This document shows positions 22,669 to 31,780 of a stretch of DNA of 64,000 bases, one piece after another (within the stretch, counting starts at the first letter, position 1; each line of letters begins with the position of its first letter). This DNA is from an uncultured Eubacteriales bacterium. Lineage in GTDB: Bacteria > Bacillota > Clostridia > Oscillospirales > Oscillospiraceae. The position numbers were made by a program, and so were the translations under genes. The notes below the pieces were generated by a model. The model made no database searches. It was not told the DNA's origin and was given only the letters and a program-made list of their open reading frames with translations. The stretch lies in the NCBI GenBank assembly GCA_900317855.1, contig ONIG01000002.1:1-64000 (forward strand). Direction: 5' to 3'.

Positions 22669-24948
22669 TCACGAGAGATGCACCGTGATGTCACCCATCT
22701 GATCGGTGCGGTAGATCGGTATGTTGTGCGCCTGCAGGCGCTCGAGTGTTTCGGCCGTCGGATGGCCGTAGTTGTTGTAGCCAACGGAGATGATCGCAGC
22801 ATCCGGCGCGATGGCATCGAGCCATGCGTCGCAGGTGGATCGTTTGGAGCCGTGGTGGCCGACGAGCAGCAGCTCAACACTGGGATAGGTGCAGGAGCTT
22901 AGAAACTTCACCTCTGCCGTCGTGTCCACGTCGCCGGGCACAAGCGTGTCATAATCGCCGATGGAGGTCAGGACGATCATGCTGCCGTCCTCCTGCCCGG
23001 CACAGGGCTCCGGATACAGGTGCACGGAGATGCCGCCGGCCGTGACCGTCTGCTCGGCATCCACACGCACGACGGTCGTATGGTTTACCGCCGCGAGCGC
23101 GAGAATGTCACTCAGCGGGGCTTTCGTCGTGTCTGCCGCGGCGGGGATGACCAGTGTCCGCACCGGGAGCCAATGCATCAGACGCAGCACGCCGTTGACA
23201 TGATCGTCATGCGGATGCGTGAGCACGAGCAGGTCGAGACTCCGGTGCCCCTGTGCGAGCAGCTTGCGCGCCGCGAGGTCGCCCGGATCCTCCACGGTGG
23301 AACGGCCGCCGCAGTCCACCACGGCACAGGCCCGTCCGCTGGAAAACACGATGCTCTGCCCCTGACTGACATCGAGTGCCGTCACGGTCGATGTGCGCTG
23401 CAGCTGCACGGCGTTGACCGTCAGCACCGCGCACAGCGCCAGCACGCTGCACGCTGCCGGGATCCAGTAGCGTGCCTTGCGCCGGCGGGAGATCAGCCAC
23501 GCCGCGCCGAACATGGCATACACCAGCACGAGCCACCAGACAACCATGCGGTTGCCGGTGAAGAGCACCGCGCCCGGCAGCTTGGCGAGCACTTTCGCCA
23601 CCGCGATGATATAACGCAGCGGCCACGCCGTCACCCACGCGAGCGCCATGCCGCCCCACGCCCAGACAAGACCGAGTAATGCCGCCAGATAGCACCCGAT
23701 GAACGCAACCGGCAGCAGCCACAAAATGAGCAGGTTCGTGACTGGTGCGATGAGCGAGATATTGCCGAAATGCAGCGCTGTGAGCGGCACGGTGAACACC
23801 ATGGCGCCGACGGAGCTCGCCGTTGTGGCGCTGAAAAAGGCGCGGACCTTCCGCCGCGGCCACGAGAGCTTCGTGCCGGCGGGCAGCAGGCGCGCATCGA
23901 GCGCGCGGTGCAGCGCACCGGAGACACAAAACAGGCCAGCCATGGACGTGAACGACAGCTGCAGACTGATGCTCGCCGCTGCAAACGGGTTGTCCGCGAG
24001 CAATATGGCCAGCGCGGTCAGCAGTGACGTCGGCGGGTCATTCTCCCGCCCGAGCAGCGGCGCAAAGAGCACCAGCGCCGTCATGAACGCGGCACGCAGC
24101 ACCGACGGGCTGCACCCGGCCATGACGACGAACACGGCCATCAGCGGCAGGCCAATGATGGCCGTCGTGCGCCGGTTGCCGGTGAACAGACGCAAAAAGC
24201 CCAGCAGGAACGCCAGATGCAGGCCGGAGACCGCGACCGTGTGCATGATGCCGGTCGTACTGAGCGGAATGTCGAGATCCTGCGCGTAGAGCGCGGATTT
24301 ATCGCCGAGCATGAGCGCCTGCGCAAACGGCAGCACATCTGCCGGGAAGGCAGCCTGCGCGCTCGCTTTGAGCGACTGGGCAACGGTTTTCGGCCAGTAG
24401 AGCCAGCTGCGGCTCCAGACGCCGGTGCGTTCGAGCGTTTTGTCCTGCACGCTGCCGATGAGGTAAATGCCCTTGGAAATGTAGGAGTCCGTCTCCTCCC
24501 CGTAGCGCAGCGTGGACGGGCGGAGCTTCACGTCCGCCGTGATCTCGTCGCCGGGGCACAGAGCAGCAGCGCCCGCATCGGCGGCATAGAGGCGTGCCTT
24601 ACAGTTTGGCACGTCCGGGCTTGTGAGCAGGACGGTCAGACCATAGCTGCGCTCATAGGCAACGGGATACTCCGTCACACGCGCCGTGACCGTCTGCACA
24701 TCACCGGAGACGTTCTGTGCGGGTGTCAGGCGCATAGCCGTAGCAGCAGCATACCACCCGAAGCCGATGACCGCCGACAACAGCGCGACCATGATCCGGC
24801 GGCGCGTCTGCCCCGGGAGCAGCAGCGTCACGAGCGCGAGCACGACCGCCGCAAGCGCACCGGGCAGCACCCAACGCGCCGGCAGCAAAAAGTGCGCCAG
24901 AAAAATCGCAGCCGAAAATCCGCCTGCGCAGTATGCCAGCTTTCGCAC
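22669..24948 (-). CDS. comEC: DNA uptake channel ComEC/Rec2
   Basis: 759 residues in three parts. An N-terminal OB/DUF4131 region follows four membrane helices (about 10-190). A central competence channel domain (MLGDKSALYAQDLDIPLSTTG; TVAVSGLHLAFLLGFLR) comes next. The C-terminus is a metallo-beta-lactamase domain (about 500-759) with LVLTHPHDDHVNGVL and LLVGHHGSKRST. It transports single-stranded DNA through the membrane during transformation. dprA is also in the window, so natural competence functions may be partly intact. Confidence 0.95.
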   Translation of the reverse strand: MRKLAYCAGGFSAAIFLAHFLLPARWVLPGALAAVVLALVTLLLPGQTRRRIMVALLSAVIGFGWYAAATAMRLTPAQNVSGDVQTVTARVTEYPVAYERSYGLTVLLTSPDVPNCKARLYAADAGAAALCPGDEITADVKLRPSTLRYGEETDSYISKGIYLIGSVQDKTLERTGVWSRSWLYWPKTVAQSLKASAQAAFPADVLPFAQALMLGDKSALYAQDLDIPLSTTGIMHTVAVSGLHLAFLLGFLRLFTGNRRTTAIIGLPLMAVFVVMAGCSPSVLRAAFMTALVLFAPLLGRENDPPTSLLTALAILLADNPFAAASISLQLSFTSMAGLFCVSGALHRALDARLLPAGTKLSWPRRKVRAFFSATTASSVGAMVFTVPLTALHFGNISLIAPVTNLLILWLLPVAFIGCYLAALLGLVWAWGGMALAWVTAWPLRYIIAVAKVLAKLPGAVLFTGNRMVVWWLVLVYAMFGAAWLISRRRKARYWIPAACSVLALCAVLTVNAVQLQRTSTVTALDVSQGQSIVFSSGRACAVVDCGGRSTVEDPGDLAARKLLAQGHRSLDLLVLTHPHDDHVNGVLRLMHWLPVRTLVIPAAADTTKAPLSDILALAAVNHTTVVRVDAEQTVTAGGISVHLYPEPCAGQEDGSMIVLTSIGDYDTLVPGDVDTTAEVKFLSSCTYPSVELLLVGHHGSKRSTCDAWLDAIAPDAAIISVGYNNYGHPTAETLERLQAHNIPIYRTDQMGDITVHLS

Positions 24949-24982
24949 GCCGTCTCCCTCTCTTTCTCTGGGGACATTATAA

Positions 24983-25018
24983 ACAAAAACGGCAGCGGGA
25001 ACAAGGCCCGCCGCCGAA
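24983..25018 (-). terminator. Terminator of the alaS operon
   Basis: Minus strand: GGCGGCGGG-CCTTGTT-CCCGCTGCC (one T/G mismatch) followed by GTTTTTG. Confidence 0.75.
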
Positions 25019-25029
25019 TTTTGTTGCCT

Positions 25030-25371
25030 TTACAGCAGCTTCTCACCCATCGGCGCGCCGCCAAGGACATGGAAGTGCAGGTGATGCACGGTCTGGCCGG
25101 CATCGTCGCCGCAGTTGGAGATGACGCGATAGCCGCCGGTCAGCCCCTCCTGCGCGGCGAGCTTCGCGATGACCTCAAAGCACTTGGCGACCACAGCGGA
25201 GTTTTCCGCCGTGATGGCCGCGACCGAGTCGATGTGCTGCTTTGGGATCACGAGAAAATGCACCGGCATCTGGGGATTGATGTCGCGGAACGCATAAACA
25301 TCGTCATCATTGTACAGGCAGGTGGAAGGGATCTCCCCCGCCGCGATCTTACAAAACAGGCAGTCGTTCAT
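25030..25371 (-). CDS. HIT family nucleotide hydrolase
   Basis: 113 residues from the ATG of MNDCLFCKIAAGE behind AAGGAGG. The histidine triad is in QTVHHLHFHVLGG near the C-terminus, and the N-terminal CLFCKI plus INPQMPVHFLVIPKQHI are typical of the HINT/Hit branch. These enzymes hydrolyse adenosine phosphoramidates and aminoacyl-adenylates. Its place 13 bases after alaS in the same T-box operon fits clearing of aminoacyl-AMP by-products (inference). Confidence 0.94.
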   Translation of the reverse strand: MNDCLFCKIAAGEIPSTCLYNDDDVYAFRDINPQMPVHFLVIPKQHIDSVAAITAENSAVVAKCFEVIAKLAAQEGLTGGYRVISNCGDDAGQTVHHLHFHVLGGAPMGEKLL

Positions 25372-25384
25372 GATGGTAACCTCC

Positions 25385-28033
25385 TTACAGTCCCAGTTTT
25401 TCCGCCACAAAATCGTCCACGATAGCCAGCGCGTCGTCGATCTTCAGCACCTCGCTGCCGCCGCCCATGGCAGAGTCCGGCTTGCCGCCGCCCTTGCCGC
25501 CGGCGACCGCCGACACCGCGCGCACAAGATCGCCCGCGCGGATACCCTTGGCCACGGCGTTCTTGCCGCAGACGGCCACGAACGTGACCTTGCTCTCCGT
25601 CGCCGTCGCGAGCACCGCGACCGTGTCCGGATCCTTATCGCGCAGGAAATCGCCGAGCTTGCGCAGGTCACCGGCCTCAAGGTCGGTGCGCGTCGTCGTG
25701 ATGACCTTGATACCGCCGATGTTCTTCGAGGCGTAGAGGAAGCGATCGACGTCGCTGTGTAGGATCTTCTCTTTCATGCGCTCGACGCTCTGGCGCGCCT
25801 CCTTGAGCTCCGCTGTGAAGCCCTTCGCCTTCGCAATGAGGTCGGCGGGCTTGGCGTGCAGCACCTCGGCCGCCGCGTACATGCGGCGGTTAACGGCCTC
25901 CATCTCGCGCAGATAGGCCTTGCCGGTGATCGCCTCCACGCGGCGCACACCGGACGCGACCGAGCTCTCGCCCGTGATGCGGAACGGGCCGATCTTGGCG
26001 GTGTTATCCACATGCGTGCCGCCGCAGAGCTCGATGGACTTGCCGCCCATGTTCACCACGCGCACGACATCGCCGTACTTCTCGCTGAAGAGCGCCGTCG
26101 CGCCGCTGGCCTTGGCCTGCTCCATGGACATTTCGGACACCGTGACGTCCATACCGTCGAGGATCCAGTCGCCGACGATCTCATTGACCTGCTCCAGCTC
26201 TTCGGGCGTGATGGCCGAGAAATGCGTCAGGTCAAAGCGCAGGTGATCCGGCTCCACGAGTGAGCCCGCCTGATGCACATGATCGCCCAACACCTCGCGC
26301 AGCGCGGCCTGCAGCAGATGCGTGGCCGAGTGCGCACGCATGATTGCCTTGCGGCGGTCGGTGTCGATGCGCGCCGTGACGGTCTGTTCGACCTGCAGGT
26401 GGCCGGAGTGCATCACGCCGTGGTGCAGGAACTTGCCGGCCTTGTCCTTCTGGACGTCCGTCACCTGGAAGAGCGCGCCGTCGGTTTCAATGACGCCGTG
26501 GTCGGCCACCTGGCCGCCCATCTCGGCATAGAACGGCGTGCAGTCGAGCACGAGCACGCCCTGCTTGCCCTCGTCGATCTCCGAGCAGACCTCCCCCTCG
26601 CAGACGATGGCCAGGATCGTGCCCTGATCGGCCGTGTGGTCATAGCCGGTGAACTGCGTCGGCGTCGGGTCGAGGCCGAGGTCCACGCCGGCCCACGCCA
26701 GGTCGCCGAGCGCCTCGCGCGCCTTTCTCGCGCGCACGCGCTGCTGCTCCATGAGGTCCTGGAACGCATCCTCATCCACGGTCATGTCCTGCTCCTGCAC
26801 CATTTCGCGGGTCAGGTCGATCGGGAAACCGTAGGTATCATAGAGTTTGAACGCATCCGCACCGGAGAACACACGCTCGCCCTTGGCCTGATGCTCGGCG
26901 AGCAGGTCGGAAAAGATGTGCATGCCGGCGTCGATGGTCTTGGCGAAGTTCTCCTCCTCGTTGCGGATGACGCGGGTAATATACGCCTGCTTCTCGCGCA
27001 GCTCGGGGTACTGGCACTCGTTTTCGTGCACGACCATGTCCACGACCTGATACAGGAACGGCTCGTTGACGCCGAGGAGCTTGCCGTGGCGCGCTGCGCG
27101 GCGCAGCAGACGGCGCAGCACGTAGCCGCGGCCCTCGTTCGACGGCAGGATGCCGTCCGAGATCATCATGACGGAGGCGCGGATGTGGTCAGTGATGACG
27201 CGCAGGGACACATCGGTCTTATGGCTGTCGCCATAGTGCGCGCCGGTGATCTCGCTGACCTTGTGCGTGATGTTCATGACGGTGTCCACATCGAAGAGCG
27301 AATCCACACCCTGGCAGACAACGGCCAGACGCTCCAGGCCCATGCCGGTGTCGATGTTTTTCTGAATGAGGTCGGAGTAGTTGCCGTTGCCGTCGTTGTC
27401 AAACTGGGAAAAGACGTTGTTCCAGACCTCCATATAGCGGTCGCAGTCGCAGCCGGGCGCGCAGTCCGGCTTGCCGCAGCCGTATTCCTCGCCGCGGTCA
27501 AAATAGATCTCCGAGCAGGGGCCGCACGGGCCGGAGCCGTGCTCCCAGAAGTTATCGTCCTTGCCGAGGCGGGTGATGCGGCTCTCAGGGATGCCTATCT
27601 CATCGCGCCAGATGGCGAATGCCTCGTCGTCCTTCTCATACACAGACGGGTACAGCCGCTCTGGGTCGAGGCCGACCCAGTCCGGGCTCGTCAGAAACTC
27701 CCACGACCAGGCGATGGCTTCATGCTTGAAGTAGTCGCCGAAGGAGAAGTTGCCGAGCATCTCAAAATACGTGCCGTGGCGCGCGGTCTTTCCGATATTT
27801 TCAATGTCACCGGTGCGGATGCACTTCTGGCAGGTGCAGACGCGGTGGCGCGGCGGCTCCTTATCGCCCTTGAAGTAGGGCTTCATCGGCGCCATGCCAG
27901 AGTTGATGAGCAGCAGGCTCGCATCATCCTGCGGGATGAGCGAGAAGCTCGGCAGACGCAGGTGCCCCTTCGTCTCGAAAAAGCGCAGGAACATCTCACG
28001 CAGTTCATTCAGACCATATGGTTTCATAATCAT
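25385..28033 (-). CDS. alaS: Alanine-tRNA ligase
   Basis: 882 residues with the complete AlaRS layout. The class II catalytic core is at 1-240 (RHRVCTCQKCIRTGDIENIG, FDRGEEYGCGKPDC). The tRNA-binding helices follow, then the editing domain with HSATHLLQAALREVLG and SIELCGGTHVDNT (zinc ligands), and a C-terminal DHHA1/C-Ala domain (GGKGGGKPDSAMGGGS). It clears Ser- and Gly-tRNA-Ala errors. The gene sits in an operon governed by a T-box. The ATG at 28033 or the one six bases later could start it; GGAGG is four bases before the first. Confidence 0.98.
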   Translation of the reverse strand: MIMKPYGLNELREMFLRFFETKGHLRLPSFSLIPQDDASLLLINSGMAPMKPYFKGDKEPPRHRVCTCQKCIRTGDIENIGKTARHGTYFEMLGNFSFGDYFKHEAIAWSWEFLTSPDWVGLDPERLYPSVYEKDDEAFAIWRDEIGIPESRITRLGKDDNFWEHGSGPCGPCSEIYFDRGEEYGCGKPDCAPGCDCDRYMEVWNNVFSQFDNDGNGNYSDLIQKNIDTGMGLERLAVVCQGVDSLFDVDTVMNITHKVSEITGAHYGDSHKTDVSLRVITDHIRASVMMISDGILPSNEGRGYVLRRLLRRAARHGKLLGVNEPFLYQVVDMVVHENECQYPELREKQAYITRVIRNEEENFAKTIDAGMHIFSDLLAEHQAKGERVFSGADAFKLYDTYGFPIDLTREMVQEQDMTVDEDAFQDLMEQQRVRARKAREALGDLAWAGVDLGLDPTPTQFTGYDHTADQGTILAIVCEGEVCSEIDEGKQGVLVLDCTPFYAEMGGQVADHGVIETDGALFQVTDVQKDKAGKFLHHGVMHSGHLQVEQTVTARIDTDRRKAIMRAHSATHLLQAALREVLGDHVHQAGSLVEPDHLRFDLTHFSAITPEELEQVNEIVGDWILDGMDVTVSEMSMEQAKASGATALFSEKYGDVVRVVNMGGKSIELCGGTHVDNTAKIGPFRITGESSVASGVRRVEAITGKAYLREMEAVNRRMYAAAEVLHAKPADLIAKAKGFTAELKEARQSVERMKEKILHSDVDRFLYASKNIGGIKVITTTRTDLEAGDLRKLGDFLRDKDPDTVAVLATATESKVTFVAVCGKNAVAKGIRAGDLVRAVSAVAGGKGGGKPDSAMGGGSEVLKIDDALAIVDDFVAEKLGL

Positions 28034-28060
28034 CTATCCTCCAATTCAAATTCTCTTGCT

Positions 28061-28267
28061 TCACTCTTTTTGCAGCCGCTCGGAAAGGCTGGGCGCGTCC
28101 GCGCGGTAAAACTCCAGCTTGCCGCAGTGCCTGCAGGCATAAATATCGACCTCCAGCGCACCGGAAAAGAGGTTGGACAGGTGGCCGGTAAAAAAGCCGT
28201 ATTGCCCGAGCTGCAGGGATTCCTGCCCCAGATGCTCCATCTCGCCGTGACAACGCAGACAGTCCAT
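28061..28267 (-). CDS. Small zinc-ribbon protein in the alaS operon
   Basis: 68 residues with two CxxC knuckles (MDCLRCHGE at the start, YACRHCGKLEFY at 44-55), which should bind one zinc. Between them is the conserved ESLQLGQYGFFTGHLSNLFSGALEVDIY. The pattern matches small Firmicutes zinc-ribbon proteins of unknown function. AAAGGAGACATGCT precedes the ATG. It lies directly after the T-box terminator and 27 bases before alaS, so its expression should follow alanine-tRNA charging. Confidence 0.82.
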   Translation of the reverse strand: MDCLRCHGEMEHLGQESLQLGQYGFFTGHLSNLFSGALEVDIYACRHCGKLEFYRADAPSLSERLQKE

Positions 28268-28282
28268 AGCATGTCTCCTTTC

Positions 28283-28520
28283 AAAAAAAGATGCCTCCGC
28301 CCCATATGCAGGGGCGAAGGCATTTGAGCATTCACGGTACCACCCTGATTGCCGCTCACGCGGCGTCTCAAGTCGTCCTTAACGCGGACAGACGTCCCGG
28401 TCGTCCCGGGCCGCTCCGGAGCGGCCGCCATGCTGCCGGCCGAAGGGCTTCCACCGTCCCCTTCTCTCTGCTGACCGGGTGCTGCACAGCTTTTCTCCAT
28501 CCAAGCGTTATGTTCTGGAT
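28283..28520 (-). promoter_or_regulatory. T-box riboswitch controlling alaS operon
   Basis: The minus strand carries the T-box sequence AGGGTGGTACCG (28335-28346). Immediately after it comes a GC-rich terminator (TGCCTTCGCCCC / GGGGCGGAGGCA then TTTTTTT, 28283-28325). The upstream 150 bases fold into GC-rich stems expected of Stem I. Uncharged tRNA would pair with the T-box bulge and prevent the terminator. The downstream alaS makes alanine the expected specificity. I did not assign the specifier codon with confidence. Confidence 0.9.
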
Positions 28521-29767
28521 TTTTCTATTTTACCACATTCGAGCCGAATGTCAACCGTTTCAGCGGGTAATTTCCGCCGCACGAGCGACAGCGGTGCGGC
28601 TTTGCACGGCAGCGGCATGGTAAAGCGCTGCATCGGGTGCGGCACGCTCTCGAGCGGGAGGAAGTCTTCATCGCGCAGGTCCTGCGCCGTGAAGGTCACG
28701 GGTGCCGCGGTGTTCGTGACAAGCTCGAGCGTATCTCCGACGGCAAACTTGTTGCGCTGCGTCAGCACGGCGCGTCCGTCGGGCGCGGTGCCCTCCACGA
28801 CGGCGCAGACCTCCGCACCGGCAAAGTAGGCGGAGTTTGCCGTATACTGCCCCGGCTGACCAAAGTAGAACCCGGTGCTGTACGGCCGGTGGCTGATCTG
28901 CAGCACCTCGCGCTGCCAGACCGGGTCGAGGGGCCGGCCGGCGATGGCATCATCAAGCGCATGACGGTAGGCGTTCGTGACCGCGCCGACGTAATAGGCG
29001 CTCTTGGTACGCCCCTCGATCTTCAGACTCGTGATGCCGGCCGCCAGCAGCTCCGGCAGGTGGTCGATCATGCACATGTCGCGGGAGTTGAAGATGTACG
29101 TCCCGCGCTCGTCCTCCGTGATGTCAAACACCTGGCCGGGGCGCTTGAACTCCGTGAGGCCGTACTTCCAGCGGCAGGGCTGGGCGCAGCGGCCGCGGTT
29201 GGCATCGCGCCCGGTGAGGTAGTTCGACAGCAGGCAGCGGCCGGAAAACGACACGCACATTGCCCCGTGGACGAACGCCTCGAGCTCAAGTTCGGGCGGC
29301 GTATGGGCGCGGATGGCGGCGATCTCGGCGAGCGACAGCTCGCGCGCGAGCACGACCCGCTGCGCGCCGAGATCATGCAGCGCCGCGGCAGCCGCCGAAT
29401 TGACCACGCCGAACTGCGTGCTGACGTGCAGCGCGACGTGCGGCGCATAGCGCTTTGCGAGCGTGATGACGCCGAGATCGGCCGCGATGATTGCATCCAC
29501 CCCCGCATCGTCGAGCAGCTCCAGATACAGCGGCAGCTGCGCCATCTCGTCATCACGCGGCAGCGTATTGCACGTCACGTGCACGGCGGCGCCCTGCGCA
29601 TGCGCAAACTGCACGGCCGCGCGGATGCCGTCCGGCGTGAAATTTTCGGCTCCGGCGCGCATGCCGAACTGCGCCCCGGCCAGATACACTGCGTCTGCAC
29701 CGAAATGGAGCGCCATTTGCAGGCGCTCCAGATCTCCGGCAGGGCATAACAATTCCGGTTTGTTCAT
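28508..29767 (-). CDS. Peptidase U32 family protein
   Basis: 419 residues from MNKPELLCPAGDLERLQ, with ADAVYLAGAQFGMRAGAENF completing the standard U32 opening. The family signature is EAFVHGAMCVSFSGRCLLS (about 166-184). The following C-rich part GRCAQPCRWKYG may bind an iron-sulfur cluster, as in U32 relatives that hydroxylate tRNA or ubiquinone precursors (RlhA/TrhP type). A role in RNA modification is at least as likely as proteolysis. It lies 13 bases behind mltG. Its last codons contain the promoter of the alaS T-box. Confidence 0.92.
   Translation of the reverse strand: MNKPELLCPAGDLERLQMALHFGADAVYLAGAQFGMRAGAENFTPDGIRAAVQFAHAQGAAVHVTCNTLPRDDEMAQLPLYLELLDDAGVDAIIAADLGVITLAKRYAPHVALHVSTQFGVVNSAAAAALHDLGAQRVVLARELSLAEIAAIRAHTPPELELEAFVHGAMCVSFSGRCLLSNYLTGRDANRGRCAQPCRWKYGLTEFKRPGQVFDITEDERGTYIFNSRDMCMIDHLPELLAAGITSLKIEGRTKSAYYVGAVTNAYRHALDDAIAGRPLDPVWQREVLQISHRPYSTGFYFGQPGQYTANSAYFAGAEVCAVVEGTAPDGRAVLTQRNKFAVGDTLELVTNTAAPVTFTAQDLRDEDFLPLESVPHPMQRFTMPLPCKAAPLSLVRRKLPAETVDIRLECGKIEKSRT
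28527..28554 (-). promoter_or_regulatory. Promoter of the T-box-alaS operon, inside U32 peptidase gene
   Basis: TTGACA (28549-28554), a 16-base spacer and TAAAAT (28527-28532). The whole promoter lies within the last 16 codons of the upstream U32 peptidase. Confidence 0.75.
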
Positions 29768-29780
29768 GAATCGACCCCGC

Positions 29781-31451
29781 TTATTGTGAATAACTCTGTT
29801 TGGCCACGAACGCCTGGAACTCGCCATAGCTCGTGAAGAACTTGTGCGTGCCGGACTCGGCGTCGAGCGCGTAGTACAGCGCCTGCGTGCTTGCCGGCGA
29901 GAGCGTCGCCTTGATGGACGCAAGGCCGGGGTTCGCAATTGGCGTGGGCGGCAGGCCCTTGTTCTGATAGGTGTTGTACGGACTGTCGATCTTCGTGTCC
30001 TCCACGGTGAGCACATCCTTGTGCTCCGGCAGGACGTACATGATCGTCGAGTCGATCTGCAGCGGCATGCCCGCAGCAATGCGGTTATAGATAACGGCGG
30101 CGATCATGGCGCGCTCATCGTCGTTGGCCGCTTCCTTCTCGATCATGGACGCGACCGTGACGACCTCCTGCATGGTCATGCTGCGCTCGTCCGCCTTTTC
30201 GAGCATCTCAGCCGTGATGCGGTCGTGGAAGTTCTCCAGGAACTTATTGATGGCGCTCGATGCCTGCATGCCCTGATAGAACTCATACGTGTCCGGGAAC
30301 AGGAAGCCCTCGAGGCGCTTGGCGTCTCCCTGCATGCTCTGGTCGATGAACGAGTAGTTGTAGGAATAATTGGCCGCCGCGTCCATAAGGTCGTCATACG
30401 AACAGACGTTTTCATCCTCGAGCTTGTGGAAGATCTGCTCCATCGTATAGCCCTCGGGGATGGTGACCTTGGTCGTGACCATGGCGCCGGAGCCGACCTG
30501 CATCTTCTTGACGAGGGCACGGTAATCGTAGTTCGTGCTCAGCTCGTACGTGCCGGGGTCGATCTTCGTTTTCGCGTGCGAAACGCTGCAGTAAAGCTCA
30601 AAGAGGCCCTTATACTTGATGATGCCGGCGTCCTTGAGCTGCTTTGCCACATAGCCCACGCTCACCTGATGGCCGGAGCGCTCCTTGGCATTGCCGTCAG
30701 CGTCCGTGTACGAAATGGTGACGTCCTTGAACTCGGCCTTGTCGAGCGTGACCGTCGCCGTGATCGGCTCTTTGTTGAGCGCGAGCACGTCCGACGCCGC
30801 CATCCAGCCGACACAGGCAAGAATGATGCTGATGCTGACAACGAAGGCAAAATAGATCAGGCCGCCGAGACAGCCGCTGCGGCCGGCACGGCGCGGCGCT
30901 TCCGGCTGGGCCGGGCGCGCGGGGCGCACGGTGGGTTCTGCCTGTACCTCTGTCTCCGGCACGGGGCGCGAGACCTGCTGCGGACGCGCGGTGTGCGCCT
31001 GCTCCGGGCGCGGACGAACCGGCCGCTGCGGCTGCTGAGCGTGCGGATGCTGTGCCTGCTCCGGGCGGGGCTGGGCATGCAGCTGCGCCGGACGGGGACG
31101 GACAGGACGCTGCTGCCCCTCCGGCTGCACGGCGTGCGGACGTGCTGCCGTGTGCCGCTGAGCATCCGGACGCGCCGGATGAGCAGGCCGTTGTCCCTCC
31201 GGCTGCACCGGACGCGGCTGCACCGGATGCGACTGCGCCGGACGCGCGGGGCGCTGTCCTTCCGGCTGCACCGGACGCGGCTGCACCGGGCGTACGGGAC
31301 GCTGTCCCTCCGGCTGCACCGGACGCGGCTGGGCCGGGCGGCGGCGGGCAGGCTGTGCAGCTGCCGGACGCTGCTGGGCCGGACGCTGCGGACGGGACGA
31401 ATCCCGCTCATCGCGGAACAGCTCATCAAAGTTCTTAAAGTGATCAGACAT
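29781..31451 (-). CDS. mltG: Endolytic transglycosylase MltG with long Pro/Gln/Arg tail
   Basis: 556 residues, longer than the usual 340-380. Residues about 18-190 are a cytoplasmic low-complexity region rich in P, Q, R and A with four copies of VQPEGQ. A single membrane helix follows (GGLIYFAFVVSISIILACVG, about 196-215). Then come the LysM-like/YceG domain with the catalytic Glu in ASMIEKEA (about 438), FPDTYEFYQGM, and the C-terminal TPIANPGLASIKATLSP. MltG cuts nascent glycan strands and sets their length. The tail may interact with cytoplasmic elongation or division proteins (inference). Confidence 0.95.
   Translation of the reverse strand: MSDHFKNFDELFRDERDSSRPQRPAQQRPAAAQPARRRPAQPRPVQPEGQRPVRPVQPRPVQPEGQRPARPAQSHPVQPRPVQPEGQRPAHPARPDAQRHTAARPHAVQPEGQQRPVRPRPAQLHAQPRPEQAQHPHAQQPQRPVRPRPEQAHTARPQQVSRPVPETEVQAEPTVRPARPAQPEAPRRAGRSGCLGGLIYFAFVVSISIILACVGWMAASDVLALNKEPITATVTLDKAEFKDVTISYTDADGNAKERSGHQVSVGYVAKQLKDAGIIKYKGLFELYCSVSHAKTKIDPGTYELSTNYDYRALVKKMQVGSGAMVTTKVTIPEGYTMEQIFHKLEDENVCSYDDLMDAAANYSYNYSFIDQSMQGDAKRLEGFLFPDTYEFYQGMQASSAINKFLENFHDRITAEMLEKADERSMTMQEVVTVASMIEKEAANDDERAMIAAVIYNRIAAGMPLQIDSTIMYVLPEHKDVLTVEDTKIDSPYNTYQNKGLPPTPIANPGLASIKATLSPASTQALYYALDAESGTHKFFTSYGEFQAFVAKQSYSQ
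31110..31335. repeat. Degenerate tandem repeat inside mltG
   Basis: Near-identical GC-rich units encode the motif VQPEGQ at MltG residues 45-50, 61-66, 82-87 and 108-113. The repetition is visible in both DNA and protein, so unit number may vary by slippage between strains. Confidence 0.8.
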
Positions 31452-31654
31452 GGTTCGGTCTCCCTGTCAACATGGAATTCGTCCCTGCCGCCCACACGGC
31501 GGAGGAACCCCCATGCCCCGAGGGGCATAAGATAAGGCGACGGACGGAAACGGCGCCGTTTCTCCGGTCACGCCGGAAAACATCGCGCCAGATCCATGCA
31601 CCGCGCGGGGTCTGGCCACGCAAAAAACAGTTGCGCGGAGAAAGGGTTTTGGTT

Positions 31655-31780
31655 ATGTGCTGCGGAAATAATAATAGCTGTCTCTGGATCATCCTCATTC
31701 TGATCCTGCTCTTCTGCTGCGGCGGTTGGGGCAATTGCGGCTGCGATAACAACAATAACGGCTGCGGCTGCGGCTGCTAA
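31655..31780 (+). CDS. 41-residue Cys/Gly/Asn-rich membrane microprotein
   Basis: The ORF starts MCCGNNNSCLW, has one hydrophobic span (IILILILLFC), and ends in a low-complexity tail GCDNNNNGCGCGC. Ten of 41 residues are cysteine. A weak ribosome-binding site (GGAGAAAGGG) lies upstream, and a clear intrinsic terminator follows, which supports it as a real gene. It resembles tiny YjcZ-like and high-cysteine sporulation-associated proteins of Firmicutes (inference). Its last four bases overlap the end of the convergent fthC gene. Confidence 0.7.
   Translation: MCCGNNNSCLWIILILILLFCCGGWGNCGCDNNNNGCGCGC

Noticed and set aside
28030..28500. Minus-strand open frame of about 156 codons across the leader of alaS
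   Set aside because: It covers the T-box, its terminator and a real zinc-ribbon gene in another frame.
31110..31335. Possible CRISPR-like repeat array
   Set aside because: Units are coding, uneven in spacing and lack unique spacers; they encode the VQPEGQ tail of MltG.
31549..31564. 16-base perfect palindrome GAAACGGCGCCGTTTC upstream of mltG
   Set aside because: Could be an operator, but a single GC-rich palindrome without a second copy or known match is too little to annotate.
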